The notes below the pieces were generated by a model. That model did no database searches and was not told where the DNA came from. It saw nothing but the letters and a program-made list of their open reading frames with translations. A stretch of DNA of 64,000 nt from Cyrtodaria siliqua (lineage: Eukaryota > Mollusca > Bivalvia > Adapedonta > Hiatellidae): positions 62,001-126,000 of the forward strand of contig JAWPHD010001427.1 in NCBI GenBank assembly GCA_037043455.1. The letters are read 5' to 3'. Positions 31,871 to 42,961 of this stretch are shown here, piece by piece; within the stretch, counting starts at the first letter, position 1, and every line of letters begins with the position of its first letter. Made by a program: the position numbers and the translations under genes.

Positions 31871-33604
31871 AAGAATATCTTTTGAAGATGGAGGAATCAG
31901 AGTCTACATATTCTGAAAAGGCACAGAGCTAGGCAAGTATTTAATTGTTCTATTGATTGTTCGATATTTTACACAGAATATGAAGTAAGCTCGAGATTTC
32001 TAAAGATCATTCAAGTGCAAATAAAACAAATTCAAATCACTAAAATGAACAAAGCGGTGAACATTGAAACAACAGGCAATTGACCAAGTCTGTCAGATCT
32101 AGGGGTTGTACCGATTGGTGCTTCTGCTCAAAAATGTTGTTTGTAAATTGTAAAGATTGGACTTTTCTAAATTATGTAGCAAACAGTCGGTGGTGAGGAG
32201 AAATGGTAGTTTCTATTGTCCATGCTATGACCGTGTTTATGCTGAAGAATATTCCTAAGTTGTTCTTAGAAGTCTATTTCAAATTTGAAAAGCATAAAAG
32301 CAATATTTGATCATTTGTTTCATGAATAGTTTTTGTTCCAAATTAAAGATTGTTAAAAGTGAGAAAAGAACTGAAAGACACAAAGACTACAAATAACATT
32401 GTGGATGACCAGAGTGCTTCATCAGAAGTACTTTCCGACAAGTCACATCGCGTAGAGGCGGAGGGATTCGGATCGCCCACCATGCTATAGAAGAGGCCCA
32501 GACATTTTGAAAACGGTAGCCATTTTGAACTTAAAATTACCCAGATTGTATTTCATGACCCTTTGTCTATCATTCTGTGGAATTTGTTGCGATTGCCATA
32601 ATATATGTTGTTAAAACCCGATACATATAGGTTCAACTGATTATGTATTACATATTTGGCGGCTATTTTCAAAATGGCGTCAATTTTGAAAAATCTGGCG
32701 TTTGTCAATAGCCAAATTTTTTCAGAATGGTATTTTCTCGCTATGTGCAAAGTTTGGTGCTTTTATTAAACAATGCACAATTTGTTCACCTATCTGCCTC
32801 ACTAATAGAACAATTCAAAGACAAGAAAGAACATGAATTGACATAGCTGTAACGATCACAAAAGGAAACTAGAACGAAATAGTATTATTTATGCTTTGCT
32901 GTATACATGTATGACACTGTAAATGGATAAAAAAATGTTTAGGGTATTTGTGTATTTGAACTTTTTACCCCTATCCCAGTCCCATCGTGACCCTGGAGCA
33001 AATTATACTGCTATTCCCAAAAGCATTACATTTTATTGAGAAAGGAAAATAGATATTTGACCGAATTTACCTCCCCCCACACACACCCACCCACACCCAG
33101 CCCCACTCCCCCCACCCCCACCTCGGCACGCCTCTGAGGTGGAAACACTGAAATTGTGTGATATGCTTTGTATTTTGGATATGAAATCTTTGTATAAACA
33201 TGGTGAAATTGTTGCTGCAGGTGTAATATAGCAGGAGTAGCATACTTTATGTGTCCTGGTGGATCCAGAGCATCAGTTGCTATTGATAACATACACTATT
33301 TTCTTGAGGCATCATTTCTATAATGTTGCTGTGAAAACAATTAAAACCAAGGCAGTTGAGGTCCAGGATATTGTGGGATTCCACGTGTAAAACCGCCAGT
33401 TAGATCTGCCTAAGGAATTTGCTATTGCATCATGAACAAAAAATATTCCAAGTACATGTTCTGGCTTCCAGTGCATCATTGCCTAATGTTGGTAATATTG
33501 GCGAATTGAGTAAAGAACAATGCAGTGATTATTTTGAACATTTATCTGCAGACAGCACTGTGTCATACATAATTTATTTTCAGAAAATGGTGTAAAATTC
33601 AAAA
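31871..33604. other. No recognised gene
   Basis: Phrases such as GAAAACGGTAGCCATTTTGAA and CGGCTATTTTCAAAATGGCGTC (32505-32690) resemble dispersed AAAATGGCG repeats. A CCCCCACACACACCCACCCACACCC low-complexity patch lies at about 33074-33122. Confidence 0.4.
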
Positions 33605-34110
33605 TAGTGGCTTGAAAGGACGGTGACGTTGGATGTTTGTCTACAATCTTGTCTTGTCGTGCCCTCAATGGTGCTCTGGCTTCTGACAAGTCACCGAGTA
33701 CCTTTATCTTTGTGGCTGGCTTTCTCTGTTATTGTTATTTTTGTATTTATATGTACACGAGCATCTTTGTATTTTACTTGTATTGCCTATTAATGCTGCA
33801 TTGTTGGTGAGAGAATAGTTCATGACGGGGATATTTTTATTTACACTGTTCCGTTTTATTGGGATGATTCGGATATATGTGAGGTTAGATGCACCATAGA
33901 ACCTGGTTTAAAACCCCAGTGGCCTTTTTTGCCTCTGACCGTTCCAAGGCGGTAGCCCTATTGTCAACCCTATTGTGTTTGTGATGTCTAATTTGGCATT
34001 TTGTTCATCTTTAAAGTTGTTCTTTGTTTCTGTGTGTGATTGTGGTTGATTGTCGTCCTTCAATGCTACTTTTCCAGTTCGATTTGTATATCCATATTGA
34101 AACATTAGGG
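33605..34110 (+). mobile_element. LINE 3' end, plus sense
   Basis: GGACGGTGACGTTGGATGTTTGTC, TATGTACACGAGCATCTTTGT, ATTGCCTATTAATGC, TTACACTGTTCCGTTTTATTGGG, GACCGTTCCAAGGCGGTAGCCCTATTGTCAACC in part, and GTGGTTGATTGTCGTCCTTC follow in the order seen at 47880-48290. There is no coding part. Confidence 0.75.
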
Positions 34111-34224
34111 TATGCGATAGGATGAGAATATTAAGGATTATTTGTAAAACCATTGTGATTGTCTTAGTTTATAATTGTCTTAACATAGTAGTTTTAGCAT
34201 AAGTTTACCCAAAAATACAAAAAC

Positions 34225-34565
34225 GAAAAGTCAGAAGACACAAGTCGCTAGTCACAAGTCATTAATCATAAGTCATCAGTCGCAAGTCACTATTAATTAG
34301 TCACAAGTCACTAGTCACAAGTCATTAGGCACAAGTCATTAGTCACAAGTCATTAATTACAAGTTATTAGTCACAAATCACTAATCATTAGTCACAAGTC
34401 ATTAATCACAAGCCATTAGTCACAAGTCAATAATCACAAGTCATTAATCAAAAGTCATTAGTCACAAGTCACAAGTCATTAGTCACAAGTCATTAGTCAC
34501 AAGCCATTACTCACAAGTCATTAGTCACAAGTCATTAGTCACAAGTCATTAGTCACAAGTAAGCC
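34225..34565. repeat. 14-bp tandem repeat (AGTCACAAGTCATT)
   Basis: More than 20 units of AGTCACAAGTCATT with single-base variants (AATCACAAGTCATT, AGCCATTAGTCACA). Shorter runs of the same theme occur at 31830-31865 and 40555-40615. Units abut without unique spacers, so it is not a CRISPR. Confidence 0.88.
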
Positions 34566-34669
34566 AATGTATGTTTATAATAGAATGGTTGTGTTCAATC
34601 TTCAGCAACACATATGTCAAAATGCAAGTGCTCATAAAAATAAATTGCTAAGTGAAATTAAAGAAAATT

Positions 34670-34810
34670 ATAGTCTTGTATTGGTAAGTAGATGTACGGA
34701 TGGATGATTCCAAATCAAATTCGCTACCGGGGTTTGAACCCAAGAACCTAGTTTCCTGAGGCGATCGCCAAATTGCTGAGCCAATGCCATCACCAAATGT
34801 TTTAAAAACC
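34670..34810 (-). mobile_element. tRNA-derived SINE fragment
   Basis: The reverse strand has GATGGCATTGGCTCAGCAATTTGG (A-box-like) and GGGTTCAAACCCCGG (B box). The acceptor stem is unpaired, so it is not a functional tRNA. Confidence 0.5.
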
Positions 34811-34864
34811 ATATATCAGTGAAATCAAAGTAGATATAAAAGATATATAAATCCACAGTAAGTG

Positions 34865-35410
34865 GATTTTAATAGTCCAACAGTCAATCACAAACACGCA
34901 CAGAAACAAACTCAACTACAAAGATGAATAATAGACAAGATATGTTATCGCAAACATAAAAGGGTTGACAGTAGGGCTACTGCCTTGGAACGGTCAGTCC
35001 AGACCAACCGATAGGTGTTTAAATCAGATTATAAGGTGCATCAAACCTCACTGTTATCCTATTGTCATCCCAATAAAACGGGACAGTAGGGTCCACAATC
35101 TGTCCGGTCATCGCGCAATCAAAGACTAAAGCATATAGTGGAAAACTGTAAAAGAGTCAACCATAAACATGCAGTGTGTAACAAAATGATAGGCTCATAC
35201 CCTCTTTCGATAAACTTTTTAACAAGTTTTATAAAGATAGTATGAGAGTGATTATGACCAAGGATCTTGCGAAGTTTGTGATAGTCCTTGTCACAGATTA
35301 CAACAAATATATACAAGCATAAAACAGGGTACATAAATGGGTTGACAATAGGGGTACCACCTAGATCATTGGCAAAAAAAGGTCACTGGGTGTTTAAACC
35401 TGGTGATACG
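34865..35410 (-). mobile_element. LINE remnant: reverse-transcriptase C-terminus plus 3' UTR
   Basis: On the minus strand an open frame at 35334-35119 reads KLRKILGHNHSHTIFIKLVK and then KFIERGYEPIILLHTACL, corresponding to the C-terminal end of the reverse transcriptase at 47309-47870. The 3' UTR landmarks follow at 35080-34865 (GACAGTAGGGTCC..GTTGACAGTAGGGCTACTGCC). A second small 3' UTR fragment sits at 35335-35400. Truncated and frameshifted. Confidence 0.7.
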
Positions 35411-36845
35411 GTGAAACAGCAAAATTATGGCCTTTGATTTGTTGAAGAAAATGCAGTACTTTGCTTTATTAAACATATACTTGCATAATTGCCTACTATT
35501 TTCTTGTTGTCATTACTGTTTATACTAATAGCATAGAAACAGTAGGTATACAAGTCGGACAGGAAATTTAGGTCTATGCGAGGCAAAACACCGCAATACC
35601 GCACCTTAAATGAGCTTGTTATATAAATATGATTGAAAACCGACACAAATCAATTATTTGTCTCTAAATCGAATGGCACGGCCTTTGTGTTAGATTTTAC
35701 TTTATCTATTTAGATTATTTATTGACTAAATGGTACCATGCAGTCAAACTTAATCAATACTAATGCGTTTACGTAGCTAGTAGAACGCCACAGGCCCTTA
35801 TGAGGCTTTTGTTTATTTCTAAATCGAATTTCCTAACAGGAGGATTCGTCCTGGTCCTTAGGTGATCACCAGATTCAAAAAAGTTGGACATGATCTGCGA
35901 AGAAAAATTTAAATGGTCGTCCGCCCAACTTGACTTGTATTTGTTTGTTTGCATTTTCCCTCCAGTTTTACTTTTGATTATTTGTTTTAGAGTTTAAACT
36001 GAGTTTTTGGACTTTAATAGATTTATTAAAAATGTATGCTTAACGCTGTTTTTATTTCTTCCTACATCATATTTTATATTTAGTAAGATCTGTTGAGAAA
36101 TGTAAACCGTAATTCCAGCGTGGAAATAGAGGATGCCGAATTATTCCGATACAGCATTTGTAGGGAACACGAAACACTTTTCTGACATGGAAATTACATT
36201 GTACTAGTACTGTTTAGCTAAATAGTTAACACTTAAACGCATTATTTTCATTTCATGCTCTTTCGCATTTGCATGTCTTTTTACTTGTAAGTGTAGAAGG
36301 ATCCACTTTGTTTATATACCGTTCATGCTAAAATTTAATGTGTAAGAATTAGCTAACAATATCAGTTAGATCTTTCGGCATCTATCATTATACTTATTGC
36401 ATACCTTACTATAAATAGTAACAAATAATGACATGAATGAAGGGAAACATTGTCTACCATAGCTCTAATGGTTTTCCTTTATTCTTGCTTATGATGTATT
36501 TTGCATAAACCTGAAAGTCTGAGCCTAAACACCGTGCTATAAATGCCGGTATGTTTCAGCCGTGCTATAAATGACAGATTCGGCAGTTATACCGTTGTCT
36601 ACTCAATTTTACACGCGAGTAGTTGTAATGTTTACACACAACCTGTCAATCAAATATGTAAAACACACTATCCATTATCAAAACAGCACTTCTTGACATT
36701 GGATTTGCCCAATAATATACACAGGCTATTGGCTGCAATAATCAAAACATGGGTCATGCTCATGCCGCATGATAATGCTGTTTCTTGATTGGACCGAGCT
36801 GTTATTTTTACTGAAAACTGCAATGCCCTAAAACTTCTTGCACAT
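35411..36845. other. No recognised feature
   Basis: AT-rich. Short frames at 35425-35646 and 36543-36788 have no domain support. Confidence 0.4.
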
Positions 36846-36954
36846 GCGTAGTTGGATAAATGGCTCTGGTACAAAACATTTATAGCATATTTTTCTCGCT
36901 GCGTAGTTGGATAAATGGCTCTGGTACAAAATATGTATAGCATATTTTTCTCGT
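36846..36954 (+). repeat. Two tandem 54-55-bp units
   Basis: GCGTAGTTGGATAAATGGCT continuing to TTTTTCTCG occurs twice in succession with one or two differences. Confidence 0.9.
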
Positions 36955-36999
36955 GTGCGATTTATACAGCGGCCCTCGAGAAGCAGTATAAATCGCATA

Positions 37000-38304
37000 C
37001 GAGGGGAGTTCTGTAAATAATGCGATTGGTATTGATATTAGAACACTATAATCATTTTTGATCAATTGTTTTTGCGATTTCCTTCAAAGTTCTTCCCATT
37101 AGCCGAAACACACATTTTGAGCCGCGCAATCCACTTTTGAAAACATTTTTCGTATTCTTGAACAGGTACACCCTTAAGACACTGGTAAACAGCAGATCCC
37201 CGGGCATTCCTCGAGTTATATCTCTTCCCAGATAAGTGATTTTTTAGTCTTGGGAAGATAAAATAGTCGCAGGGGGCCATGTCTGGCGGGTAAGGGGGAT
37301 GCGGGAGAACGGTGATCTTCTCTGACTCGAAAAAGTCTGTTACAATACGGGCTTTGTGGGCGGTCGAGTTGTCATGCAGAAGACTAACCTACTTCAGACC
37401 AGTTATAGGACGACGCTGTTTGCAGTACTTCTTCAATTGTTTCAATATGACGTTTTTTATAAAACCGTCCTGTGACAGTTCTGCCTTTTGGCACCGCCAT
37501 CTGTATGACGGGACCGTTGGTAGTGAAAAGAAATTGTCTTCAGAACATTCTTTACAGTTCGCGTTCGTTTGGCAATAATTGGTCGTTTCATATATTTCGT
37601 GGCCCAGATTCGGTTAGATACTTTTTGGCTCATAATAATGGACCCACGTTTCATCACCCGTAACTAAATCCTCAAAAGATGTTTTTCTGTATTTCGGATA
37701 CATTTTCAGAAGTTTTTTCGCTGTTGTAACCCTTAACTTCTTTTAGTCCTCTGTCAGCAAATGCGATATCCATCTTGCATTTATTTTCTTAACTTTTAGA
37801 TGAACTCGTGCTAACGACAAGTTTGTCATCCGAGCTAATTGTCTTACTTTGTATCGAGCATCAGTTTTCAGGATTTCACGGATTTTTTCAACGTTTTTCT
37901 TGGTCGTTGACGTTACAGGACGACCAGGACAAGCAGTATCTTTCAAGCGCAGTTGCCCTGATTTAAATTTGGCCACCCACCTACAAACAGTACTATACAA
38001 CATTTGACCATCCCCGTAAATGTCACACACCTCTTGGTGAATGTCTTTCGGCTTCAACCCAAGTAATGACCTACCTCTAATATAGGCCCTAATTTCAAGC
38101 ACATTATCTGCTCGTTTGCCAGTTATTTTGCATATAGTGTAACGAATACGCAATGAAGCAATGTACATTGCACCAAGGTCAGTGAATGTTTTACCTTTGA
38201 CACGCGTCAGTAATCACTCTAGCAATACAAAGGGGTTTCATGTAAATATTGCACGAGTTCTGCGAAGTAATACAGCAGTCGCATTATTAAAGGAACACCC
38301 CTCG
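37000..38304 (-). mobile_element. Complete mariner element with broken transposase
   Basis: The 1.3-kb element has TA at both sides (36998-36999 and 38305-38306) and inverted ends CGAGGGGAGTTC..AATAATGCGA and TCGCATTATT..GAACACCCCTCG. Length, TA target and ends are those of Tc1/mariner elements, which move by DNA cut and paste. The left flank also contains a small palindrome (TGCGATTTATAC / GTATAAATCGCA) split from the element by a few bases. Confidence 0.9.
37062..38168 (-). pseudogene. Mariner transposase, frameshifted
   Basis: Read on the minus strand from 38168: an N-terminal helix-turn-helix region (EIRAYIRGRSLLGLKPKDIH, then TACPGRPVTSTTKKNVEKI) is open to 37743. After frameshifts the catalytic segments follow: GDETWVHYYEPK (37627-37660), LLHDNSTAHKA (about 37350-37382) and LPHPPYPPDMAPCDYFIFPR (about 37250-37310), then the C-terminal YNSRNARGSAVYQCLKGVPV to a stop at 37062. 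These hold the three acidic residues of a mariner D,D34D site. At least two frameshifts and a TAG split the reading frame, so no working enzyme is made. Full length for the family is about 340-350 residues, and the pieces cover nearly all of it. Confidence 0.88.
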
Positions 38305-38353
38305 TATACTCAAACAAGTATACTATAAATATTACTTGTACCCTCTTACCCTA

Positions 38354-38440
38354 GGTCAATACCAATTGGCACCGAGCCAATAACCTATGTTTGGCGCACT
38401 GTGCCAAAAAGAAGTTATTGGCAAACTGTCAATAACTTGT
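38354..38440. repeat. Palindromic TTGGCAC..GTGCCAA cluster
   Basis: ACCAATTGGCACCGAGCCAATAAC and GGCGCACTGTGCCAAAAAGAAGTTATTGGC can fold on each other. Wording overlaps the hairpin at 39694-39864. Confidence 0.55.
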
Positions 38441-39693
38441 TTTCGGCCCGCACCTTTGAGCTATCAAAAAAATAAAGCTCAGTCAAACTTCGTGGCAACA
38501 GATGCCGAGCGCGAGCCCTATGTAGCAATTCAAAATGTCGTCCGTTCAAGAAGAACGTTAGTCTCTATCATCCAGATACACTCAGGGTGACTACAAAACT
38601 GAAACGACGATGTATTCTAGGCTACTACATTCGCAAGAGATGTTATATTCATTAAAATGAAATATCTTAAACAAGAGGGGCAAACAATAATGGAGCAGAC
38701 GAAGATGAACAAACTTCGAATTAAATATCTTCTTGGCGATGGTAATATATTTACATTTACTATGATATTAACAAATTTACATTGACATTCTTCATTCACA
38801 ATACGATGTTAAACATATTGGGATGTTGTTTTCTATCTAGTGACTGCAATGAACCTCTGAAATAAATTCACATAAACTCGCGACATTTAGATAACATTTA
38901 GATCTATGTGCAACACAATGTATTCAAAAAAGTCGATGTGTGTAGTTTCTTTTACCAACACAAAGGTAAACAGAAAACATGACGAAGTCAAAGACAAACA
39001 ACGTCACTTGATCTACTAAAAAATAGTTATGACGATTTTATGTTGACGTAATTCAGTTTAAATCAGTGGCGGATTCAAGATTGGGGATGGGGGTGCACCA
39101 TTACATGTTTGCTATATCTATGAATAAATGAATATATTGTTCAATAATAATTATTATATGAATGATTTGCTTTAAAAGCTATTAATTTATTATTATTTTT
39201 AGAAAACCCAGACGCTCTTATAAACACGATGCGGCTGAACAATTCATGAATACCATCCAGTTTGGTCTACGTGGGAGACAAAAAACACCAAACCATTCTA
39301 TGGGAGATCTAGAGCGGAGATTGTAGAGCTACTGTACTTAAGGACGACATCTGAAGGAATAGATTATGTTGTATTTACTGAGAGGGCAACCAAGACGAGG
39401 AACGGAGCTGAGAGTGAACTTTTAATTATTTAAAACCCTGATGGTTTATTAAATGTGAATCGGAACAGAATACACTCTGAATATATATTTACAAAATTTA
39501 CATTTGAAATGCTGCTGTTAGATCTAATAATTCAACAAAACATATCGTGTGACATTTATGTTATAGTCTAGATTGGATTAGGCATATTCCTATAATCTAT
39601 AAAGAAAAAAAACCATGTGTAGAAAAAATATTGATTAAAAGATATTCCTATTGTCTTTTTGTTTCATCGTAGAATGTATGCAATAAAAAACTC
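38441..39693. other. No recognised feature
   Basis: AT-rich. A GGCGGATTCAAGATTGGGGATGGGGGTGCACC segment near 39067 resembles the GGCGGATCC repeats in the 2.5-9.3 kb arms. Confidence 0.4.
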
Positions 39694-39864
39694 ATTAAAC
39701 GGCAATGGTGTGCCAAAACTGGATATTGGCGCACCTAGTGAGATATTGGCACTCGGTCTAAAGCCCGAGTGCCAATATCTCACTAGTTGCGCCAATAACC
39801 CCGAGTGCCAATATCTCACTAGGTGCGCCAATATCCAGTTTTGGCACACCATTGCCGTTTAATA
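39694..39864. repeat. Long hairpin with internally duplicated arm
   Basis: ATTAAACGGCAATGGTGTGC..CTAGTGAGATATTGGCACTCGG is mirrored at right by CCGAGTGCCAATATCTCACTAG..GCACACCATTGCCGTTTAAT. The right arm carries an extra copy of GAGTGCCAATATCTCACTAG, so two alternative stems are possible. The stem reaches about 55 bp with almost no mismatch. Confidence 0.9.
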
Positions 39865-39937
39865 ACTTCATAATATTAATGAGATCCCTATATACATTTA
39901 AAATGGCATCAACATATGTGGAAAGTTAAACATTTTT

Positions 39938-40312
39938 TGACTAAATCAAGGGCCATAACTCCGTTGTTACTAGTCCGATATGGCTGGTTTTTGAACTTTT
40001 CCGAGCTTTCATTGATATTAACAATGTAGTAGAGTTTGATAAAGATAGGATGAAAAATGAAGGCCCTATCGTTTTAACGAGGCAAAATATAGCATTTGTA
40101 ACTAAATCAAGGGCCATAACTCCGCTGATACGGGTCCGATCTGGCTGGTTTTCGAACTTGTCCGAGCTTTCATTGATAATAACAATCTATTAAAGTTTGG
40201 TAAAGATCGGATAAAAAATGAAGGCCCTATCGTCTTAACGAGACAAAAGTTAACAGACGACGGACGACGGACAACACACCATCCCATAAGCTCTGCTGGC
40301 CCTTGGCCAGTA
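39938..40312. repeat. AAGGGCCATAACTC dispersed repeat, two tandem units
   Basis: Two units of about 150 bp each start CTAAATCAAGGGCCATAACTCCG and end GAAGGCCCTATCGT(T/C)TTAACGAG. A tail (CAGACGACGGACGACGGACA, then GCCCTTGGCCAGTAGAGCTAA) follows. I have the impression this phrase is widespread in bivalve genomes. Confidence 0.7.
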
Positions 40313-40554
40313 GAGCTAACAAGAAAACAATGTTTGGATTTGAAAAACCATCCATTATAATGGCAATTATTAGCTGGATTCTACTGCATGTATCACCAGG
40401 CACGTTTACACTTGATAGAACAACAACAGCAGATGTTAATATAACTCGCTGGTATCAGGAGACATTTATGAAAACAAGTTCGGCATCTACATCCAGCCAT
40501 TCACAGTGTTCGTCATTTAAGATTTTCCCGCTTACCTTTTCATAAAACAAAAGT

Positions 40555-41000
40555 CGTTAGTCATCAATCATAAGTCAAAAGTCATAAGTCATAAGTCGTA
40601 AGTCACAGATCATAGCTCAAAAAGTGCCTGTAGGCTTCCGTACATTATTGATGTTCAACTGCGTATATTGAACCATCAACCGCATATAATTGCCTCTGTA
40701 AACACCGAACATAATGGTCAGTGATCTTAACATATTGACGAACCATCTGCATATAAAGACATATGAAATGCCTATAATGATAAATGCATCGAATATAATG
40801 ACAAAGGCACTGCATATAATGATATGTCAGCTGCATATAAAGTCACTGAAATTGATCGCATATATTGAAAAATGCACTGAACATAATAACGAATGAACTG
40901 AACATAATGCTGTTACAACTACATATAATATTTTCACCACTGTCCATAAGGGCATATTTGCTGAACATAAATGTAAATGCTCAACATAAGACAGTCATGG
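40555..41000. repeat. Degenerate CATATAATGA/GAACATAATGA repeats
   Basis: A short AGTCATAAGTCGTAAGTC run is followed by GTAGGCTTCCGTACATTATTGATGTTCAACTGCG in part, then about ten units of 25-35 bp built on CTGCATATAATGA or CTGAACATAATGA. Inverse relative at 31490-31870. Confidence 0.65.
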
Positions 41001-41079
41001 CGTTCCATATACATAGCCTTGGTCAAAAGGCAATATGGGTTAAAATCGTCCGTATGACCTATTTTAAAGCCAATAAATA

Positions 41080-41165
41080 AAAAGAGTATGAAAGGAGAAA
41101 TTTGGAAATCGCCGAACACGATAAATACAAAATATATTGCAGTCTCGGCTTGACTGAGACTGTTT
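41080..41165. mobile_element. Fragment of the AAAAAGAGTAT MITE
   Basis: AAAAAGAGTATGAAAGG..CGCCGAACACGATAAATAC..GCAGTCTCGGCTTGACTGAGACTG follows the terminus of the element at 43861-44882. Confidence 0.6.
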
Positions 41166-41389
41166 TTGCCCTTGGCCCATTTCGATTTTTTCCCCATTTC
41201 GATTGTTACAGAGTATATTAATCATAAAGCAGTTAATATTAATTTTAAAAAAAATCTTCCAAACAGGTCTTAACTTTATGAACTTCCCCATCAAGTTCAC
41301 ATTGCTTTCGCAATGCAACAGTGTTTATATATTATAAACTATATTATCCCAACAAATATAAACACAGCATGTATTTGTTTTGTCTTTAC

Positions 41390-41465
41390 CTTTAACCGTA
41401 CACCGGCCACTGTTTCTGTCGCAGACCTGCCCCTCCACACAGCTACTTTGGCAAACATCTGCAAG
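41390..41465 (-). CDS. Four-cysteine (EGF-like) exon of the minus-strand PAN gene
   Basis: This 76-bp exon starts after TTACAG (41466-41467) and ends AAAG|GTAAAG (donor at 41389). Entered in phase 0 it reads LADVCQSSCVEGQVCDRNSG then RCTVK and exits in phase 1. The pattern C-x3-C-x5-C-x6-C is like half of an EGF-type module. The paralogue at 59478-59553 has the same length, phases and all four cysteines, with three amino-acid differences. Its entry phase equals the exit phase of the PAN exon at 42468-42794, about 1 kb upstream on this strand. The next exon should start in phase 1; the Sushi exon at 30388 would fit. Confidence 0.78.
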
Positions 41466-41639
41466 CTGTAATGTTTTGGTAAATCAATACAATTTCACAA
41501 ATATTGCAATTTTTAAAAGCGTGTCATATAAAACAGGGTTCATTAAACTAACCATTGAACATGTATACAAACAGACCAACATAACTATCATACTATTAAT
41601 AATTACAAATTAATGTTTTCTGTTTTTCTTTTTTCAGCA

Positions 41640-41851
41640 CATTTGAGGCTATGTATGACGGTCGATTTTTTTGTGGTGGAGCCATACCATCCATATATTT
41701 CTGGGTAGAACCAGTACTGTATACCCCGTGCCATCCGTCAGAATCGATACTTATTACTTAAGGTTGAATTCCTAATGGGATTCGAACCCACAGCGGTGAG
41801 GGGCGAGAAGGTTTACAATACAACGCCGTTAACCCCTCAACAACGGATGTA
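41640..41851 (-). mobile_element. tRNA-headed SINE
   Basis: On the minus strand TTGAGGGGTTAACGGCGTTG (A-box-like) is followed by GTGGGTTCGAATCCCAT, a T-arm that pairs fully, then a body with GACGGATGGCACGGGGTATA and CAGTACTGGTTCTACCCAGA. The acceptor stem is lost, so it is a SINE in the first intron of the PAN gene. Confidence 0.65.
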
Positions 41852-41994
41852 TAATTACAAAAATATTACAAAATGAACGTATGAAACGTTTGAAAATTTA
41901 AAGGTTTATATATATTGCAAAAATGCAAACTTAACCTGCAATTGTATACACCAATGCCTTAAAACCGTGTATTAGATAGTTGTTAGTTTAAAAG

Positions 41995-42230
41995 GAAACA
42001 CGGCAATCTTGATATTTTAAAAACTCGCTGGGTCCCGTTAGTTTTTCTACATCAATTGCATTTGTTCAATCAGTATTATTATCACAAATTGTTTTCAAAG
42101 CACATTTCACCAATAATATATTCAAGTCTATGGTAGAATAAACGAAGAAAATGTGCAAACTCAAAATGTTATTTAAATATAGGCAAGCAGATTTATAGTC
42201 GACATGATACTGAATTAACCCTTAACCCGC
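41995..42230. mobile_element. Partial TTAA-type MITE in the PAN intron
   Basis: GGAAACACGGCAATCTTGAT, CGTTAGTTTTTCTACATCAA, ATGGTAGAATAAACGAAG and GACATGATACTG match the family at 55862-56168; the right terminus is not recognisable. Confidence 0.6.
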
Positions 42231-42467
42231 TAAGCACGATTATACTATAATAGCTTTTGCATCCATTGTAAACCTAGATCAATTACAATGTCTGGCTGTT
42301 GATCAGTCATTTGCCCCAAAACATCCCTTTTCACATAAATGAAATGGTCTTAATTCAAAGAAAAAAAGTCCATTATATATATATGTAGGGAGTTAAGGGT
42401 TAATAAATATTTCAGGAATGTCGTGTGACCCTTTAACAAAACCGGTTAAAGATAATTGTATACATAC

Positions 42468-42794
42468 TATGTTTGTGTATATATCGCTTCTTTGAATGTA
42501 GACACATGGACCGGTCTGTTCCGTGGATTTAGAGAATGTCCCATTAGAGAGTAGCTCACACATACGATTGTTCCTGTAGTTAACAGCTTGGCATTGTGGT
42601 CTGATATCACACTCCACGCCACAGTCGCTTAACGATTTATCATACAATGTCAGAAACATAGACTCTGTATCCGAACATGCATTAAAATCTGTGACTTTTA
42701 AATATATATGTTCAAGCGCATCACATATGACACCTGTATGTAGTGTTATATATAAAAACAAAATTCCCACAGCATACACTGTTTTAATCGTCAT
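42468..42794 (-). CDS. Signal peptide + PAN/Apple domain exon (minus-strand copy)
   Basis: This first coding exon is 327 bp (109 codons), ATG at 42794-42792, donor ATA|GTATGT at 42467. Residues 1-24 form a hydrophobic signal (TVYAVGILFLYITLHTGVIC). The mature part has six cysteines at 40, 58, 62, 68, 79 and 97 in the PAN/Apple order: C..DCGVECDIRPQCQAVNYR..CELL..PCVYI. An N-glycosylation site (N84-G-T) is present. PAN/Apple modules bind proteins or glycans outside the cell, as in plasminogen, HGF and many invertebrate secreted proteins. The frame is open upstream to 42878 but without an ATG there, and the plus-strand copy confirms the start. Nine of 109 residues differ from that copy, six of them within the first 25. 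The next exon is 41390-41465. Regulation: a conserved ATAAAAG 45 bp before the ATG may be a TATA-like element. Confidence 0.85.
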
Positions 42795-42835
42795 TCTCGC
42801 TTTAGCTAAATGCAAACCCAATGGCTCTACATATC

Positions 42836-42922
42836 GTCTTTTATTGCATACGCATTTACCAGCTCCGTTCACTTCCAATGTAATATGTAGACTGCTACAC
42901 GGTCGCTAAATAAACAATGTTT
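42836..42922 (-). promoter_or_regulatory. 5' flank of the PAN gene: single 51-bp unit and TATA-like box
   Basis: In minus sense, TTGTTTATTTAGCG..GTGTAGCAGTCTAC..TTACATTGGAAGT is the same unit that is tandemly repeated nine times before the plus-strand copy. It is followed by AACGGAGCTGGTAAATGCGTATGCAATAAAAGACG, conserved between the two genes. The ATAAAAG could be a core promoter element. Confidence 0.5.
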
Positions 42923-42961
42923 CATTCGCTGTTATGTCCTATCATTTAGTTCTGTAGATAC

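Noticed and set aside
33026..33292. 88-codon minus-strand frame with a Gly/Val-rich part
   Set aside because: The composition comes from a CCCCCACACACACCC low-complexity tract; no domain or splice site supports it.
34225..34565. CRISPR-like array
   Set aside because: The units are 14 bp, directly abutting and lack unique spacers; the DNA is eukaryotic. It is a simple tandem repeat.
37312..37663. Plus-strand frames at the mariner
   Set aside because: They are antisense to the transposase pseudogene.
41770..41851. Functional tRNA gene on the minus strand
   Set aside because: The T-arm and B box are good, but the acceptor stem does not pair and a SINE body follows. The same holds for the tRNA-like heads at 9029, 34700 and 50790.
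42691..42909. Plus-strand 72-codon frame and its equivalent at 54784-54975
   Set aside because: They are antisense shadows of the PAN exons.
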